64,000 nt of DNA from Acidimicrobiales bacterium (lineage in GTDB: Bacteria; Actinomycetota; Acidimicrobiia; Acidimicrobiales; RAAP-2): positions 1 through 64,000 of the forward strand of contig JANYFR010000021.1 in assembly GCA_025362585.1 (NCBI GenBank), in the 5' to 3' direction. Under the pieces are notes generated by a model. The model was given only the letters and a program-made list of their open reading frames with translations, made no database searches and was not told the DNA's origin. Positions 12,208-22,227 of this stretch are shown piece by piece; the stretch's first letter is position 1, and every line of letters starts with the position of its first letter. A program made the translations under genes and the position numbers.

Positions 12208-12244
12208 TGTGTCATTTTATGCACACTGGAGAGCAAAACTGCAA
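12208..12244 (-). promoter_or_regulatory. Candidate argC promoter with ARG-box-like element
   Basis: Minus strand: TTGCAG-N17-CATAAA. Imperfect palindrome TGTGCATAAAATGACACA (12208-12225) ends at the argC ATG. Confidence 0.5.
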
Positions 12245-12274
12245 ATAGTCGACCACGCGACTAGGCTGGTCGCC

Positions 12275-13141
12275 ATGTCACGTCGCGGTTGGGCCCTCTT
12301 TATGGCAATGGCGGTGATCTGGGGCCTCCCCTACCTCCTCATCCGAATCGCCGTGCGCCAACTCGATCCCGGCGTCCTGGTCCTCTTGCGAACGGCCCCG
12401 GCCGCGTTGCTGCTGGCGCCCGTGGTCATTGCCCAGGGCAGTTTTGCGCCGCTGGTGAAGAATCTGCGGTGGATCGCGGTCTTCGGCATTATTGAATTCG
12501 GTGTCCCGTGGTATCTCATGTCAACCGCCGAGCGCCATATCACGAGCTCGCTCACGAGCCTGCTCATTTGCGCGGTGCCGCTCCTCGCCGTCGTCGCACA
12601 ACGGATTCGCCGAACCGAGGAGCACATCTCGCGAAGGCGAATCGGCGGACTCGGGGTGGGCGCCCTTGGCGTCGCGCTGCTGGTAGGACTGGACGTTCGA
12701 GGGGGATCGTTGGTGTGGATTGGCTTCATGCTCGTCGTCGCCCTCGGCTACACCATTGGGCCCATCATCCTCGCGACGAAACTCACCCACGTGCCCGGGA
12801 CCGCGGTCGTCGCCGGCGCGACGGCGGTGGTGGCTCTCTGCTGGTTGCCCTGGTCCTTCGAACACTGGCCCTCGCACGTGTCGAGTGAGACGTGGGCCAG
12901 TGTCGCCACGCTCTCCACTGTCTGCACCGCCGGCGCCTTTCTCGTCTTCTTTCAACTGATCAAAGAGGTTGGCGCCACGCGATCGGTCGTCGTCACGTAC
13001 TTCAATACCGCAATCGCGGTCGTACTGGGCATCGTCGGTCTCCACGAACCGCTGACCGTCGGTATCCTGCTCGGCTTTCCACTGGTCATTGTCGGCTGCG
13101 TGTTCGCCACGAGCAGTCCCCGGGAACCAGCGCTCGTCTGA
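12275..13141 (+). CDS. EamA/DMT-family transporter
   Basis: MSRRGWALFMAMAVIWGLPYLLIRIAVRQLDPGVLVLLRTAPAALLL; multiple TM helices typical of EamA. Confidence 0.85.
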   Translation: MSRRGWALFMAMAVIWGLPYLLIRIAVRQLDPGVLVLLRTAPAALLLAPVVIAQGSFAPLVKNLRWIAVFGIIEFGVPWYLMSTAERHITSSLTSLLICAVPLLAVVAQRIRRTEEHISRRRIGGLGVGALGVALLVGLDVRGGSLVWIGFMLVVALGYTIGPIILATKLTHVPGTAVVAGATAVVALCWLPWSFEHWPSHVSSETWASVATLSTVCTAGAFLVFFQLIKEVGATRSVVVTYFNTAIAVVLGIVGLHEPLTVGILLGFPLVIVGCVFATSSPREPALV

Positions 13142-13142
13142 G

Positions 13143-13847
13143 TTACGAGGCGAACGTCGCCGACACGGCGATCACGCCATTCACTAGCAGCCAGAGGGCC
13201 CCGGGCGAGCTCGCGAGCGTGACCTCGTGTCCGCTCTCGATTGGTCCGTGATGGGTCACCGTGACCGAGTTCACCGGGCCAACGACCACCTCAGTCACCG
13301 CCTGCCACACGGCGGCGTTGTTGACGTGGCCAAGGATGTCGAGGTCGGCACGGCGCAAGGGCCACGGGCGCAGCACCGCGTCGGCGTCGAGTGCGGAGCG
13401 ATCAACTCGCCCCGGGACCTTGCGCCCGCGCATCGCCCCGCCGTAGATCTCGAAGAAGAGGGGTCGCAGGCGCACCGGATGTCTGGTGGCGTCGACCGGC
13501 ACCCAAAGGGCCGCCGCCTGGACGAGCAACTTATCGTCGACAGCGATGTCGGTTCGCCGCTCCGCCCACGCGGCGCCAAATCCGCCGCACCACGTCGTGA
13601 CCGTCAGGCGCTCCTTATAACGGGGCCACCGTCCACCGTTCGCGACGCGTACGGCGGTACGGCGTACGACCCAGGTCTCAGTGGCCGCGATGCCGGTGTC
13701 GTCCCAGTCGTCCGTCGCGATGTCTTGGAGGATCCTCGCCACGCCGTCGAGGCGAAGTTGGCCACTGGAGTCGGCGTCACCGAGTCGCACGGAGAACGTG
13801 CCTCGATAGTGACGTCCTTCGTCGCTCGGGAGTACGAACTCAATCAC
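13143..13847 (-). CDS. Acyl-ACP thioesterase-like protein
   Basis: Hotdog-type pattern: VRLGDADSSGQLRLDGVARILQDIATDDW, RRADLDILGHVNNAAVWQAV. Confidence 0.75.
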   Translation of the reverse strand: MIEFVLPSDEGRHYRGTFSVRLGDADSSGQLRLDGVARILQDIATDDWDDTGIAATETWVVRRTAVRVANGGRWPRYKERLTVTTWCGGFGAAWAERRTDIAVDDKLLVQAAALWVPVDATRHPVRLRPLFFEIYGGAMRGRKVPGRVDRSALDADAVLRPWPLRRADLDILGHVNNAAVWQAVTEVVVGPVNSVTVTHHGPIESGHEVTLASSPGALWLLVNGVIAVSATFAS

Positions 13848-13874
13848 TATTTCACCCTCGGGTCCGGCCCAACG

Positions 13875-16358
13875 CTACGCAACACCGCGCAGCACCGCGC
13901 CGAGGTCTCTCGCCCGATTCACCAGCAGTTCACGCGCACCCGCGACGTCGCCCTCGCTGAGGGTGCGCTCGAACGAACTGAAGCGCACACTGTAGGCGAG
14001 ACTTCGCGTACCGGCCGCAAGCCCGCCGCCGCCAAAGACGTCAAAGAGGACGACGTCCTCGACCAGCTCGGACGCCATTCGCAATTCGTGGGCCAGATCG
14101 GCAGCGTGCACCGTCGAGGGCGTCACGAAGGCGAGGTCGACGGTCGCGCTCGGGTAGCGACTGGGCATCGTGGCGACGTCGCTGCACCTCGTCGCGCGCG
14201 CATGGTCAGCCAACGCGTCGACGTCGAGATCGACGAGACCGACCCGACGGCCCGTCACGCTCGGAACCAGGGTCGATACCAACGCCGCGTCCACCTCTCC
14301 GACGTGACCGAGCACGGCGCCCGAAGCGCGGTCGACGAGATCGGCGCAGCGCGTCGGGTGCAGGCCGACCGGCGCCACGTCACAGGTACGTACGACGACG
14401 TCACTCAGCCCGAGGCGGGCACCGAGCGTCGCCCAGAAGGCGACCGCGGTGCGGGCGTCGTCGTCGGGACGCCCGAGGAGTATCGTGAGTCGCTCGTTCT
14501 CGTAGGGCAGCGCCAGGGTGACTACTCCGCCCGCACCGCCTCTGGTGACCCGAGGTTGGGGTGTCGCTTCGGGGTGGGCGAAGACCGCTCCCAATTCCGC
14601 GAGCACCACGTCGCCCGTGCCGCGTTCGAGGTTACGTCCCCACGCTCGAACGAGGCCAATCAACATCGTTGCGCGCATCACCGACTCTTCGGCCGCGAGG
14701 GGGTTGGTGATGCGTACTCGCACCACGCCCTTTAGGAGTAGGTCGAACTCCTCGTCGCTGACGAGTGTCGGCGTCCAGGCCTCGTACGCGCCGAGGTCAA
14801 CCGCGACGTCGCGCAGGTTCCGTCGAAGTTGCTGGCGCGTGCTGAGGGCGCCGGGCTCGGGCCAGCGGGGTGTGCGTCGAGGGAGACGGCGATAGCCGTA
14901 GAGGCGGGCCACCTCCTCGATGACGTCGGCCCGGCCGGCGGCACCACTGCGCACGTCGAGCCTCGCAGAGGAGGGCGTGACCACGAGAGTCTCACCGTCG
15001 AGGCGGACCTCGAACTTCAAACCGCGCAGAATCGACGTCGCCTCCTCGAGCGGCACCTCCGCGCCGAGCAGCCGTTCAATGTCGCCGGGACGGAGGACCA
15101 CCGTCGGCGGTGACGGCACCGTACCCCACGTGTCGAGAGGGGCTGACAGCCACTCGAGGTCGGGGATGCTCTCGCGAAGTATCGCCACGAAGCGCGCGAC
15201 GGCGCGCAGAGCGAGATTCGGATCGACGCCGCGTTCGAAGCGAACGGACGCCTCGCTACGCAGCCCGTGGCGCTTCGAACTACGCGCAATGGCCATCGGA
15301 TCGAAGAAGGCCGCCTCGAGCAGCACGTCGGTGGTGGAGTCGCTAATTTCGCTCGTTGCGCCACCCATGATGCCCGCGAGACCCAGCACCGTGTCGTCGC
15401 CGTCGACGATGACGCAGTCCTCACCGCTATCACCGAGGCCGCGGCCGCTGCGTGCGAGCTCTCGTTCGACGCCGTCAAGGGTCAGCAACCGCTCGCCCGG
15501 TCGTGCACGCCGGGCCCGAAGCGTCCGTCGAGCGACCCGAGCCGCGTCGTAGGGGTGCGTGGGCTGACCGAGTTCGAGCATGACGAGGTTCGAGGCGTCG
15601 ACCACATTGGAGATCGGACGCATTCCGGCGTTCTGGACCCGTCGAGCGATCCACGACGGTGACGGCCCGACCGTGACGTTGCGCAGTACCGAAACCGTGA
15701 GGCGCCCACAGAGGTCCGGGTCGTCGATGCCCGACGAGGCGAACGAGTCACTGTCGACGTCGGCGTTCGGTTCAGCGAGTGCGGGTGCGCGCAGCTCGCG
15801 ACCGAAACGAGTGGCGAGGTCACGCGCCACTCCCTCGACGGACCACGCGTCAGGTCGATTACCCTCGACGGTGATGTCGAAGACCACGTCGGGCATTATG
15901 TCCAGCGCTTGGAGGAGCGGGGTGCCGACCGGCGCGTTGACCGCCTCACCCAGGATCATCAGGCCCACGTGATCGTCGCTCAGTCCCAGTTCACGGGCCG
16001 AGCAGAGCATGCCGTGCGAAATGACGCCGCGCATCGCCCGTTGGGCAATTTCGAACCCGCCGGGCAGCACCGCGCCAATCGGCGCGAGGGGCACGTGGTC
16101 ACCAATCACGAAGTTGGTCGCGCCGCATACGATCTCGAGTGGTCCCCCACCAGCGTCCACGATGACGAGACGGACCCGGTCGGCTCCCTCAATCGCGCGA
16201 ATCTCCTCGATACGCGCGACGACAATATTTTCGAGGCCCTGGCCGACGTACTCGATACCCTCGACCACGAGACCGAGGTCGTCGAGGACGGGCCGGAGTT
16301 CGTCGGGCGACTCGGGCAGGTCGACGAACTCGCGGAGCCACGACAACGCGATTTTCAT
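13875..16358 (-). CDS. pheT: Phenylalanyl-tRNA synthetase beta subunit
   Basis: MKIALSWLREFVDLPESPDEL; B3/B4 and C-terminal FDX-ACB regions. Confidence 0.96.
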   Translation of the reverse strand: MKIALSWLREFVDLPESPDELRPVLDDLGLVVEGIEYVGQGLENIVVARIEEIRAIEGADRVRLVIVDAGGGPLEIVCGATNFVIGDHVPLAPIGAVLPGGFEIAQRAMRGVISHGMLCSARELGLSDDHVGLMILGEAVNAPVGTPLLQALDIMPDVVFDITVEGNRPDAWSVEGVARDLATRFGRELRAPALAEPNADVDSDSFASSGIDDPDLCGRLTVSVLRNVTVGPSPSWIARRVQNAGMRPISNVVDASNLVMLELGQPTHPYDAARVARRTLRARRARPGERLLTLDGVERELARSGRGLGDSGEDCVIVDGDDTVLGLAGIMGGATSEISDSTTDVLLEAAFFDPMAIARSSKRHGLRSEASVRFERGVDPNLALRAVARFVAILRESIPDLEWLSAPLDTWGTVPSPPTVVLRPGDIERLLGAEVPLEEATSILRGLKFEVRLDGETLVVTPSSARLDVRSGAAGRADVIEEVARLYGYRRLPRRTPRWPEPGALSTRQQLRRNLRDVAVDLGAYEAWTPTLVSDEEFDLLLKGVVRVRITNPLAAEESVMRATMLIGLVRAWGRNLERGTGDVVLAELGAVFAHPEATPQPRVTRGGAGGVVTLALPYENERLTILLGRPDDDARTAVAFWATLGARLGLSDVVVRTCDVAPVGLHPTRCADLVDRASGAVLGHVGEVDAALVSTLVPSVTGRRVGLVDLDVDALADHARATRCSDVATMPSRYPSATVDLAFVTPSTVHAADLAHELRMASELVEDVVLFDVFGGGGLAAGTRSLAYSVRFSSFERTLSEGDVAGARELLVNRARDLGAVLRGVA

Positions 16359-17428
16359 GAGAACTGCCTTAAGAAGCGGGTGTCGTTGTCGATCAGTGCG
16401 CGCATGTCGGCGATTTGGTGGCGCATCTGCGCGCAGCGATCGATGCCGAAGCCGAAGGCGAAGCCACTCCACTCGTCGCCGTCGATGCCGACGGCGTCGA
16501 GCACTGCCGGATCGAGCATGCCGCAGCCGCCCAGCTCAATCCAGCCAGTCTGGGAGCACGTACGACATCCCGCGCCCCGACAGATCGTGCAGGTGACTTC
16601 GAACTCCGCCGAAGGCTCAGTGAAGGGGAAAAACGCCGGGCGCAGACGCGACTCGATGTCGGGACCGAAGTAGGCCCGCGTGAACGTTTCGATGACGCCC
16701 GCGAGGTCGGAGAAGGCAATTCCACGGTCGACAACGAGACCCTCGATCTGATGAAACGTGGCGAGGTGGCGCGCGTCGGGGGTGTCGCGGCGAAAGCAGC
16801 GACCGGGCATGACCGCGTGTATCGGCAGTGAACCGTGCAGGGCCGCCGCCTCCTTCAGGTGCACCTGCGTCGGCGACGTGTGCGTGCGCAGTACGACGGT
16901 CTCGGGCTCGCCAAGCTCGACGTAGAAGGTGTCCCACATACCGCGCGCCGGGTGGGCCGGTGGAATGTTCAGCGCCTCGAAGTTGTACCAGTCACTCTCG
17001 ACCTCGGGACCCTCAGAGACCGTGAATCCCATTGCCACAAAGACGTCCTCGAGCTCACGTTGGGTGACCGCGACGAGACTGGGATGACCGACCGACGCCG
17101 GCCAGCGCACGGCGTTCACGACGACGTCACCGAGCTCGAGCCGGTCGCTCTCGAGCAGCGCTGCGCGGGCGAGGGCCGCGAGGTCACTGCGTCGGGCCTC
17201 GAAGGCCGCCTCGACGACTCGTCGAGCCCCTTGGAGTTGGGCGCCGGCGTCGCGGCGATCCTCGGGCGCGAGCACGCCGAGGGACTTCTGCAAACTCGAC
17301 AGCACCGAGCGCTTTCCAAGAATTGACGGCTCGATGTCGCGCAACTGCTCAAGGGATGCGAGCGCTGCGATCTCCTCGAGAAGTCGGGCGGTCTCGTGGG
17401 GCAGGTCGGCGAGAGGTGACGTGGACAT
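16355..17428 (-). CDS. pheS: Phenylalanyl-tRNA synthetase alpha subunit
   Basis: HPARGMWDTFYVE, RTHTSPTQ, GFAFGFGIDRCAQMRHQIADMR. Confidence 0.97.
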   Translation of the reverse strand: MSTSPLADLPHETARLLEEIAALASLEQLRDIEPSILGKRSVLSSLQKSLGVLAPEDRRDAGAQLQGARRVVEAAFEARRSDLAALARAALLESDRLELGDVVVNAVRWPASVGHPSLVAVTQRELEDVFVAMGFTVSEGPEVESDWYNFEALNIPPAHPARGMWDTFYVELGEPETVVLRTHTSPTQVHLKEAAALHGSLPIHAVMPGRCFRRDTPDARHLATFHQIEGLVVDRGIAFSDLAGVIETFTRAYFGPDIESRLRPAFFPFTEPSAEFEVTCTICRGAGCRTCSQTGWIELGGCGMLDPAVLDAVGIDGDEWSGFAFGFGIDRCAQMRHQIADMRALIDNDTRFLRQFS

Positions 17429-17433
17429 GACGA

Positions 17434-18246
17434 CTAGAGGCTAGGTGGTGGCGGCGAGGGGGTGGCGCCTTGTCGCTGCGACATTGCCTCGAAGGCAATC
17501 AGCGAGGCCGCGACGCCGGCGTTCAACGATTCGTTCCGCCCCACCATCGGTATCGATATCGCCGCGTCGCACAGACCCGTCGACGCCGCGTCGAGGCCGG
17601 TCGACTCGTTGCCGACGACGACCACCGACGCTGCGCTGAGGTCCACCTCTCGAAGGCGTTGCCCACCGTGCACGACGCTGGCGTAGCTCGTCACACCAAG
17701 TGTGGTGAAGTGCGACAGGGTCTCGGCGAGGGTGGCGACGCAAATCGGCAGGTGGAAGATCGATCCGGCCGTGGCGCGCAGCGTCTTGGGGTTGTACGGG
17801 TCGACCGATTGACCGGTAAAGATGACGGCGCTCGCGCCGGCGGCGTCGGCCGATCGGATGATGGTGCCCGCGTTACCGGGATCGCGGACTTCGTGCAACA
17901 CGAGGACCAGCCCGTCACCCGCCAGGTCGGTGACGCGGTAGGTCGCGAAGCGCACCGCGGCGACGACGGGTTGAGGGGTCTGGGCGTCAGCGACCCGTTC
18001 CAGCACCCCCGCGGCCAGCGAGAAGGTCCGCACGCCGTGAGCCCGGGCCCGCTCGCACAGGGCCGCAATGGCGTCGTCGTCGAGGTGGTTGACATCGACG
18101 TAGAGCGCCTCGAACTCGACACCGCCATGCAGGGCGGCGTCGACGAGGTCCGGACCCTCGATGGCGCAGACCCCCTCGCTCCAACGCAACGATCTCTTTT
18201 GCATGATGCGCCGAAGGCGGCGCACTCGCTGGTGTGACGATCCCAA
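17434..18246 (-). CDS. TrmH/SpoU-family RNA methyltransferase
   Basis: LVLVLHEVRDPGNAGTIIRSADAAGASAVIF; VVVGNESTGLD; SLNAGVAASLIAFEA. Confidence 0.9.
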   Translation of the reverse strand: MGSSHQRVRRLRRIMQKRSLRWSEGVCAIEGPDLVDAALHGGVEFEALYVDVNHLDDDAIAALCERARAHGVRTFSLAAGVLERVADAQTPQPVVAAVRFATYRVTDLAGDGLVLVLHEVRDPGNAGTIIRSADAAGASAVIFTGQSVDPYNPKTLRATAGSIFHLPICVATLAETLSHFTTLGVTSYASVVHGGQRLREVDLSAASVVVVGNESTGLDAASTGLCDAAISIPMVGRNESLNAGVAASLIAFEAMSQRQGATPSPPPPSL

Positions 18247-18264
18247 CGCCTCGGTCAGGACGAC

Positions 18265-18624
18265 CTACTTCGTCAGCGCGGCGCTGGCCTGAGCGACGAT
18301 CGCCGAAAAGGCGAGGTTGTCGTTGACGGCCAAGTCCGCGAGAATTCGACGGTCGACCTCAATCCCGGCGGCGTTGAGCCCCGCGATGAATCGGCTGTAG
18401 CTCATGCCGTGGACTCGAGTACCCGCGTTAATTCGCTGAATCCAGAGTCGACGCATCTCACCCTTGCGCGCCCGTCGGTCACGAAAGGCGTACACGCCGG
18501 CGTGCTGCACGGCCTGGTTGGCGGATCGGAAGGTGCGGCTGCGGTCACCGTAGTAACCCTTGGCCTCTTCCAGAATCGCCTTGTGGTGCTTTTTGGCGTT
18601 GACCGCCCGCTTAACTCGTGCCAT
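18265..18624 (-). CDS. rplT: 50S ribosomal protein L20
   Basis: [39 protein letters not shown]. Confidence 0.98.
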   Translation of the reverse strand: MARVKRAVNAKKHHKAILEEAKGYYGDRSRTFRSANQAVQHAGVYAFRDRRARKGEMRRLWIQRINAGTRVHGMSYSRFIAGLNAAGIEVDRRILADLAVNDNLAFSAIVAQASAALTK

Positions 18625-18653
18625 AACAGTTCCTCTTTCCTAACTCGATCTCT

Positions 18654-18848
18654 CTACAGGCCCATCAGACGCTTGGTCTTCTTTTCCAACGCGGGTGAGA
18701 GGTCAGTCTCGCGACCCAGACGTCGTGAGCGCACCGACGACTTCTTTTCCATCAGGTGGCCACGAAAGGCTTTGCCGCGACGCAGCTTGCCGCTCCCGGT
18801 CACCTTGATGCGCTTCTTGGCACCACTGTCTGTCTTCATCTTTGGCAT
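18654..18848 (-). CDS. rpmI: 50S ribosomal protein L35
   Basis: [28 protein letters not shown]. Confidence 0.97.
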   Translation of the reverse strand: MPKMKTDSGAKKRIKVTGSGKLRRGKAFRGHLMEKKSSVRSRRLGRETDLSPALEKKTKRLMGL

Positions 18849-18849
18849 T

Positions 18850-19449
18850 TCAGCCCTCCTCTGCGGTCACTTCGGCCGAAACACTCGGCACGACTTCTTC
18901 CTCAACATCCTTCGAACTCTCGGCGGCCTTGGGCTTCGCCTTCTTCTCCGGACCTAGCACCATGATCATGTTGCGCCCGTCGAGCTTGGCGGCCGACTCC
19001 ACCTTGGCAACGTCCTCGAGCCTCTCGACAATCCGGTCGAGGATCTTCTTACCCAACTCGGGGTGCGCGGACTCACGTCCACGGAACATAATTGTGACCT
19101 TCACCTTGTGACCATCGTTCAAAAATTTCTCGACGAGTCGCGTCTTGGTGTCGAAGTCTCCCGGACCGATTTTCGGTCGGTACTTCATCTCCTTGACGCC
19201 CACGTTGAGAGTTTTCCGGCGCGACTCCTTTGCCTTCTGCGCCTCGTCAAACTTGAACTTCCCATAGTCCATGATCCGACAGACTGGTGGCTGCGCGGTC
19301 GGCGCGATTTCCACCAAGTCGAGGTCCAGGCTACGGGCCAGCGCGAGCGCCTCACGAGTCGGCATCACGCCACGTTGATTGCCCTCGTGATCGATAAGAC
19401 GAACCGTCTCTACGCGAATTCGGTCATTGACGCGGTGGTCTCCAGGCAC
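18850..19449 (-). CDS. infC: Translation initiation factor IF-3 (true start may be the ATC at 19458)
   Basis: [21 protein letters not shown]... [15 protein letters not shown]... [10 protein letters not shown]. See finding on start codon. Confidence 0.96.
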   Translation of the reverse strand: MPGDHRVNDRIRVETVRLIDHEGNQRGVMPTREALALARSLDLDLVEIAPTAQPPVCRIMDYGKFKFDEAQKAKESRRKTLNVGVKEMKYRPKIGPGDFDTKTRLVEKFLNDGHKVKVTIMFRGRESAHPELGKKILDRIVERLEDVAKVESAAKLDGRNMIMVLGPEKKAKPKAAESSKDVEEEVVPSVSAEVTAEEG

Positions 19450-19718
19450 TGTTGCGATAACTCACTCCTTGCTCTACGCGACGCCTCGTTGGCGTCACCA
19501 CGGCAAGCGGGGCGCAAAACTCCTGGGAACCCGGCGCACATTGGTGGCCAGGTGGACGCTGGCGTTGCCAACCTCACTTGCTGTGAACTGCTGTACCACG
19601 ATAGCAGACGGCGCTCGGACAACGCTCGGCGCCTGCCGGGACCTCCAGGCGACTCCTTCGTCCATTCGTCACTACCTCCCGGTCTTCCTCCGAGCGACGA
19701 AGACACTATTTTGTTCAG

Positions 19719-20018
19719 ATGGACCCCGACGAGGAGAGCGCCGTGACCGATGAGTCCGAGGAGATGGCGTACCTCCGTTCAACGCCGGTCGAGACCGTGC
19801 TGGGCAATCACTTCTTTGTTCTTCTTCAACTCGCCGCCGTGCAACTAGCGGCGACGCCCCCGGACCTCGTCGCTGCCCAACTGGTCATTGACACCGTCAC
19901 CGCGATGATCCAGGTCGGTGGCGATCGACTGGGTGAGCACGTCGACCTGTACCGCAACGCCCTCGCCGAGGTCCAACAGGTATTCGTTCGAGCGTCGCAG
20001 CGCCCGGCCGGCGCCTGA
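19719..20018 (+). CDS. Small conserved protein, DUF1844-like
   Basis: STPVETVLGNHFFVLLQLAAVQLAATPPDLVAAQLVIDTVTAMIQVGGDRLGEHVDLYRNALAEVQQVFVRAS. Family assigned from memory. Confidence 0.65.
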   Translation: MDPDEESAVTDESEEMAYLRSTPVETVLGNHFFVLLQLAAVQLAATPPDLVAAQLVIDTVTAMIQVGGDRLGEHVDLYRNALAEVQQVFVRASQRPAGA

Positions 20019-20038
20019 ACGTCGCCACAATGGATTGA

Positions 20039-21388
20039 TCAACCACTCGTGGGGAACGAGAAGGTCAACTCGAGGCCACCGAGTGCCCCCTTCGCCGTTG
20101 CCATGGTCCCACCCAGTCCTTCGGCGATGTCGGCCATGATGCTCATGCCGAGGCCGGAGCCCCCGGTGTCACGTGATCGCGACTGGTCGAACCGTTGAAA
20201 GCGCTGCGGGCGCACCCCGTACTCGGGCAGCCCATCCCCCGCGTCACCGATTCGCAAGACCACGCGGCCACTCTCACGGGCCAGGTGAACCTGGACGGCG
20301 GTGCCACTCAGGGTGTGGCGCACGATGTTGTTGAGCGAATTCGTGAGGAGCCGATCGAGAAGGTCGGCCCGGGCGCGGACGTGGAGGCTAGGCGCGACCT
20401 CAATCGTCACGGGGCGCGACGGATGGTCACTCGCAAACTCCTCGGCGCGCGCGCGCACCAGCGCACTGAAGTTAACCTCACTGTCGAGATGAGGCGGTGC
20501 TTCGCGGACTTCGGCCGAGAGAAGGAGGTCGGCCACGAGTGAATCCATTCGATCGATCTCGCGACGGACGCGTACGACCGCTCGGGCGCGTTGATCGTCG
20601 TTAATCGAGGGATTCTCCATCAGTTCGTTGTAACCCTTGATCACCGTGAGGGGCGTGCGAAGTTCGTGGCTGGCGTCACCGATGAACTGCTGCATTGCTT
20701 CGACGCTCCTCGTCTCCATGGCAATGCGTTGGTGCAGGGCTTCGACCATGGTCGCGAGGGCGCCCTGGAGCTCGCGGACGTCACGACTGCCCGCGCTCGG
20801 CGGTATCGCGCCGCGGTCGTCACCGCGCGCCACGTCGCTGGCGTAGCCAATCAGCCGCGCCATCGTGAGCAGGTCCTTGCGCATCACCAGTCGGGCCAGG
20901 ACCAGCACGACGAGGGCCACCAACATTCCCGCGAGCGCCACCTCCCCGGCCAGGCGTTGATTCTGCTTGGTGATTGCCCGTGTCGAGCCCGCCACGACGA
21001 GAAAGTCACCGCCGCCCGCGATGAGTGATCGAAGGCGAAAGCCCGGCAGGTCCGCGACGGCGCGCACGCGGCCGAGCGACGCACGCACGTCGGCGAGCGT
21101 CGGGTTGCTCGTCAACGCCACTTCCGGGGTGTTCACCTGCACGACGGCCCCCGTGGGATCAACGACGTCGAGGGTCAAGTTGTAACTGTTCAGGTCGACG
21201 ACGTTGAGCGCGTCACTGAGAGCGGCGTTGGGGTGGCCGAGGCCACTGACGACGACCGCGTTGATCGTGCCGTCGAGAGTGGCGTACTGGGATCGGGTGC
21301 TCGCCGCGACGGCGAACCATCCGACCGACAGGGCCACCATCGTGGTGAGCACAATCAACAAGATGGTGAGACGAGTGGCAATCTTCAC
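20039..21388 (-). CDS. Sensor histidine kinase (HAMP-HisKA-HATPase)
   Basis: Two TM segments, H-box FIGDASHELRTPLTVIKGYNELM, G-boxes GDAGDGLPEYG and GGSGLGMSI. Confidence 0.94.
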   Translation of the reverse strand: MKIATRLTILLIVLTTMVALSVGWFAVAASTRSQYATLDGTINAVVVSGLGHPNAALSDALNVVDLNSYNLTLDVVDPTGAVVQVNTPEVALTSNPTLADVRASLGRVRAVADLPGFRLRSLIAGGGDFLVVAGSTRAITKQNQRLAGEVALAGMLVALVVLVLARLVMRKDLLTMARLIGYASDVARGDDRGAIPPSAGSRDVRELQGALATMVEALHQRIAMETRSVEAMQQFIGDASHELRTPLTVIKGYNELMENPSINDDQRARAVVRVRREIDRMDSLVADLLLSAEVREAPPHLDSEVNFSALVRARAEEFASDHPSRPVTIEVAPSLHVRARADLLDRLLTNSLNNIVRHTLSGTAVQVHLARESGRVVLRIGDAGDGLPEYGVRPQRFQRFDQSRSRDTGGSGLGMSIMADIAEGLGGTMATAKGALGGLELTFSFPTSG

Positions 21389-22074
21389 TACTGAACGTTC
21401 AAACTGACGAGTTTGAAGCCGACTCCTCTCACGGTCGTTATCGGCGCGAAGCCCTCGTGGTGGATTTTGCGTCGCAGGTACGAGATGTAGGTGTCCAGTA
21501 CGGACGTCTCGGAGTCGAAGTCAATGTTCCATACCTCACGCAGCAGCTGCTCGCGGGTGACGAGTCGGTCCTTGCGCTCCAGGAGCACCTCGAGCAGACG
21601 AAATTCGGTGGCGGACAGTTCGACCGGACGTTCGTTGACGATGATCTCGTGACGGTCGACGTTCATTGCGATTGGTCCAGCCCCCAGTACCAGGTCCCCC
21701 GATGTGCCAATGGCCGAGCGGCGCAGAATCGCCGCGATTCGCAATAGGATCTCCTCCAGACTGAAGGGCTTGCGGACGTAGTCGTCGGCGCCGAATCGTA
21801 GGCCCTTCGCGACGTCGACGGCCGAGTCCCGTGCCGACAGCATCAGCACGGGGGTCACCGTGTCGTGTTCGCGCAGTTTCGCCAGAAACTCGAATCCATC
21901 CATCGTCGGCATATTGATGTCGACAATGCAAAGGTCGGCATCATGGCGACGGAGCAGATCGAGAGCCTCGGCACCGTTGGAGGCGAGTTCGGTCTGGTAG
22001 CCGGCGATCTCGAGCGCGTCACGCAAAAGGTCGCGCACGCCCGGCTCGTCGTCCACCACCAAGATCGTCGTCAT
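21388..22074 (-). CDS. OmpR-family response regulator
   Basis: MTTILVVDDEPGVRDLLRD; winged-helix C-terminus with VLDTYISYLRRKI. 1-nt overlap with the kinase. Confidence 0.95.
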   Translation of the reverse strand: MTTILVVDDEPGVRDLLRDALEIAGYQTELASNGAEALDLLRRHDADLCIVDINMPTMDGFEFLAKLREHDTVTPVLMLSARDSAVDVAKGLRFGADDYVRKPFSLEEILLRIAAILRRSAIGTSGDLVLGAGPIAMNVDRHEIIVNERPVELSATEFRLLEVLLERKDRLVTREQLLREVWNIDFDSETSVLDTYISYLRRKIHHEGFAPITTVRGVGFKLVSLNVQ

Positions 22075-22145
22075 CGCGCCCCCGTCATGGTGCGAGCGTA
22101 GCCCTCCCTCGACCACTCACGGGCTTCGAACGTCCGGTTGACTTT

Positions 22146-22227
22146 CACAGAGTCTTATCAAACAGCGCACAGGATTCTCGAAATCTGTTGTCGTACCGTG
22201 AACAGTGTTCCTTTGAAAGGGGTCACT
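22146..22227 (+). promoter_or_regulatory. Upstream element of the first secreted-repeat gene (conserved with 23029-23106)
   Basis: TTCACAG...CACAGGATT...TACCGTG...TGTTCC...GAAAGGGGTCAC; matches the region upstream of the second gene. Confidence 0.55.

Noticed and set aside
13227-14735. 502-aa plus-strand ORF across thioesterase and pheT
   Set aside because: Antisense to two real genes; low-complexity charged composition.
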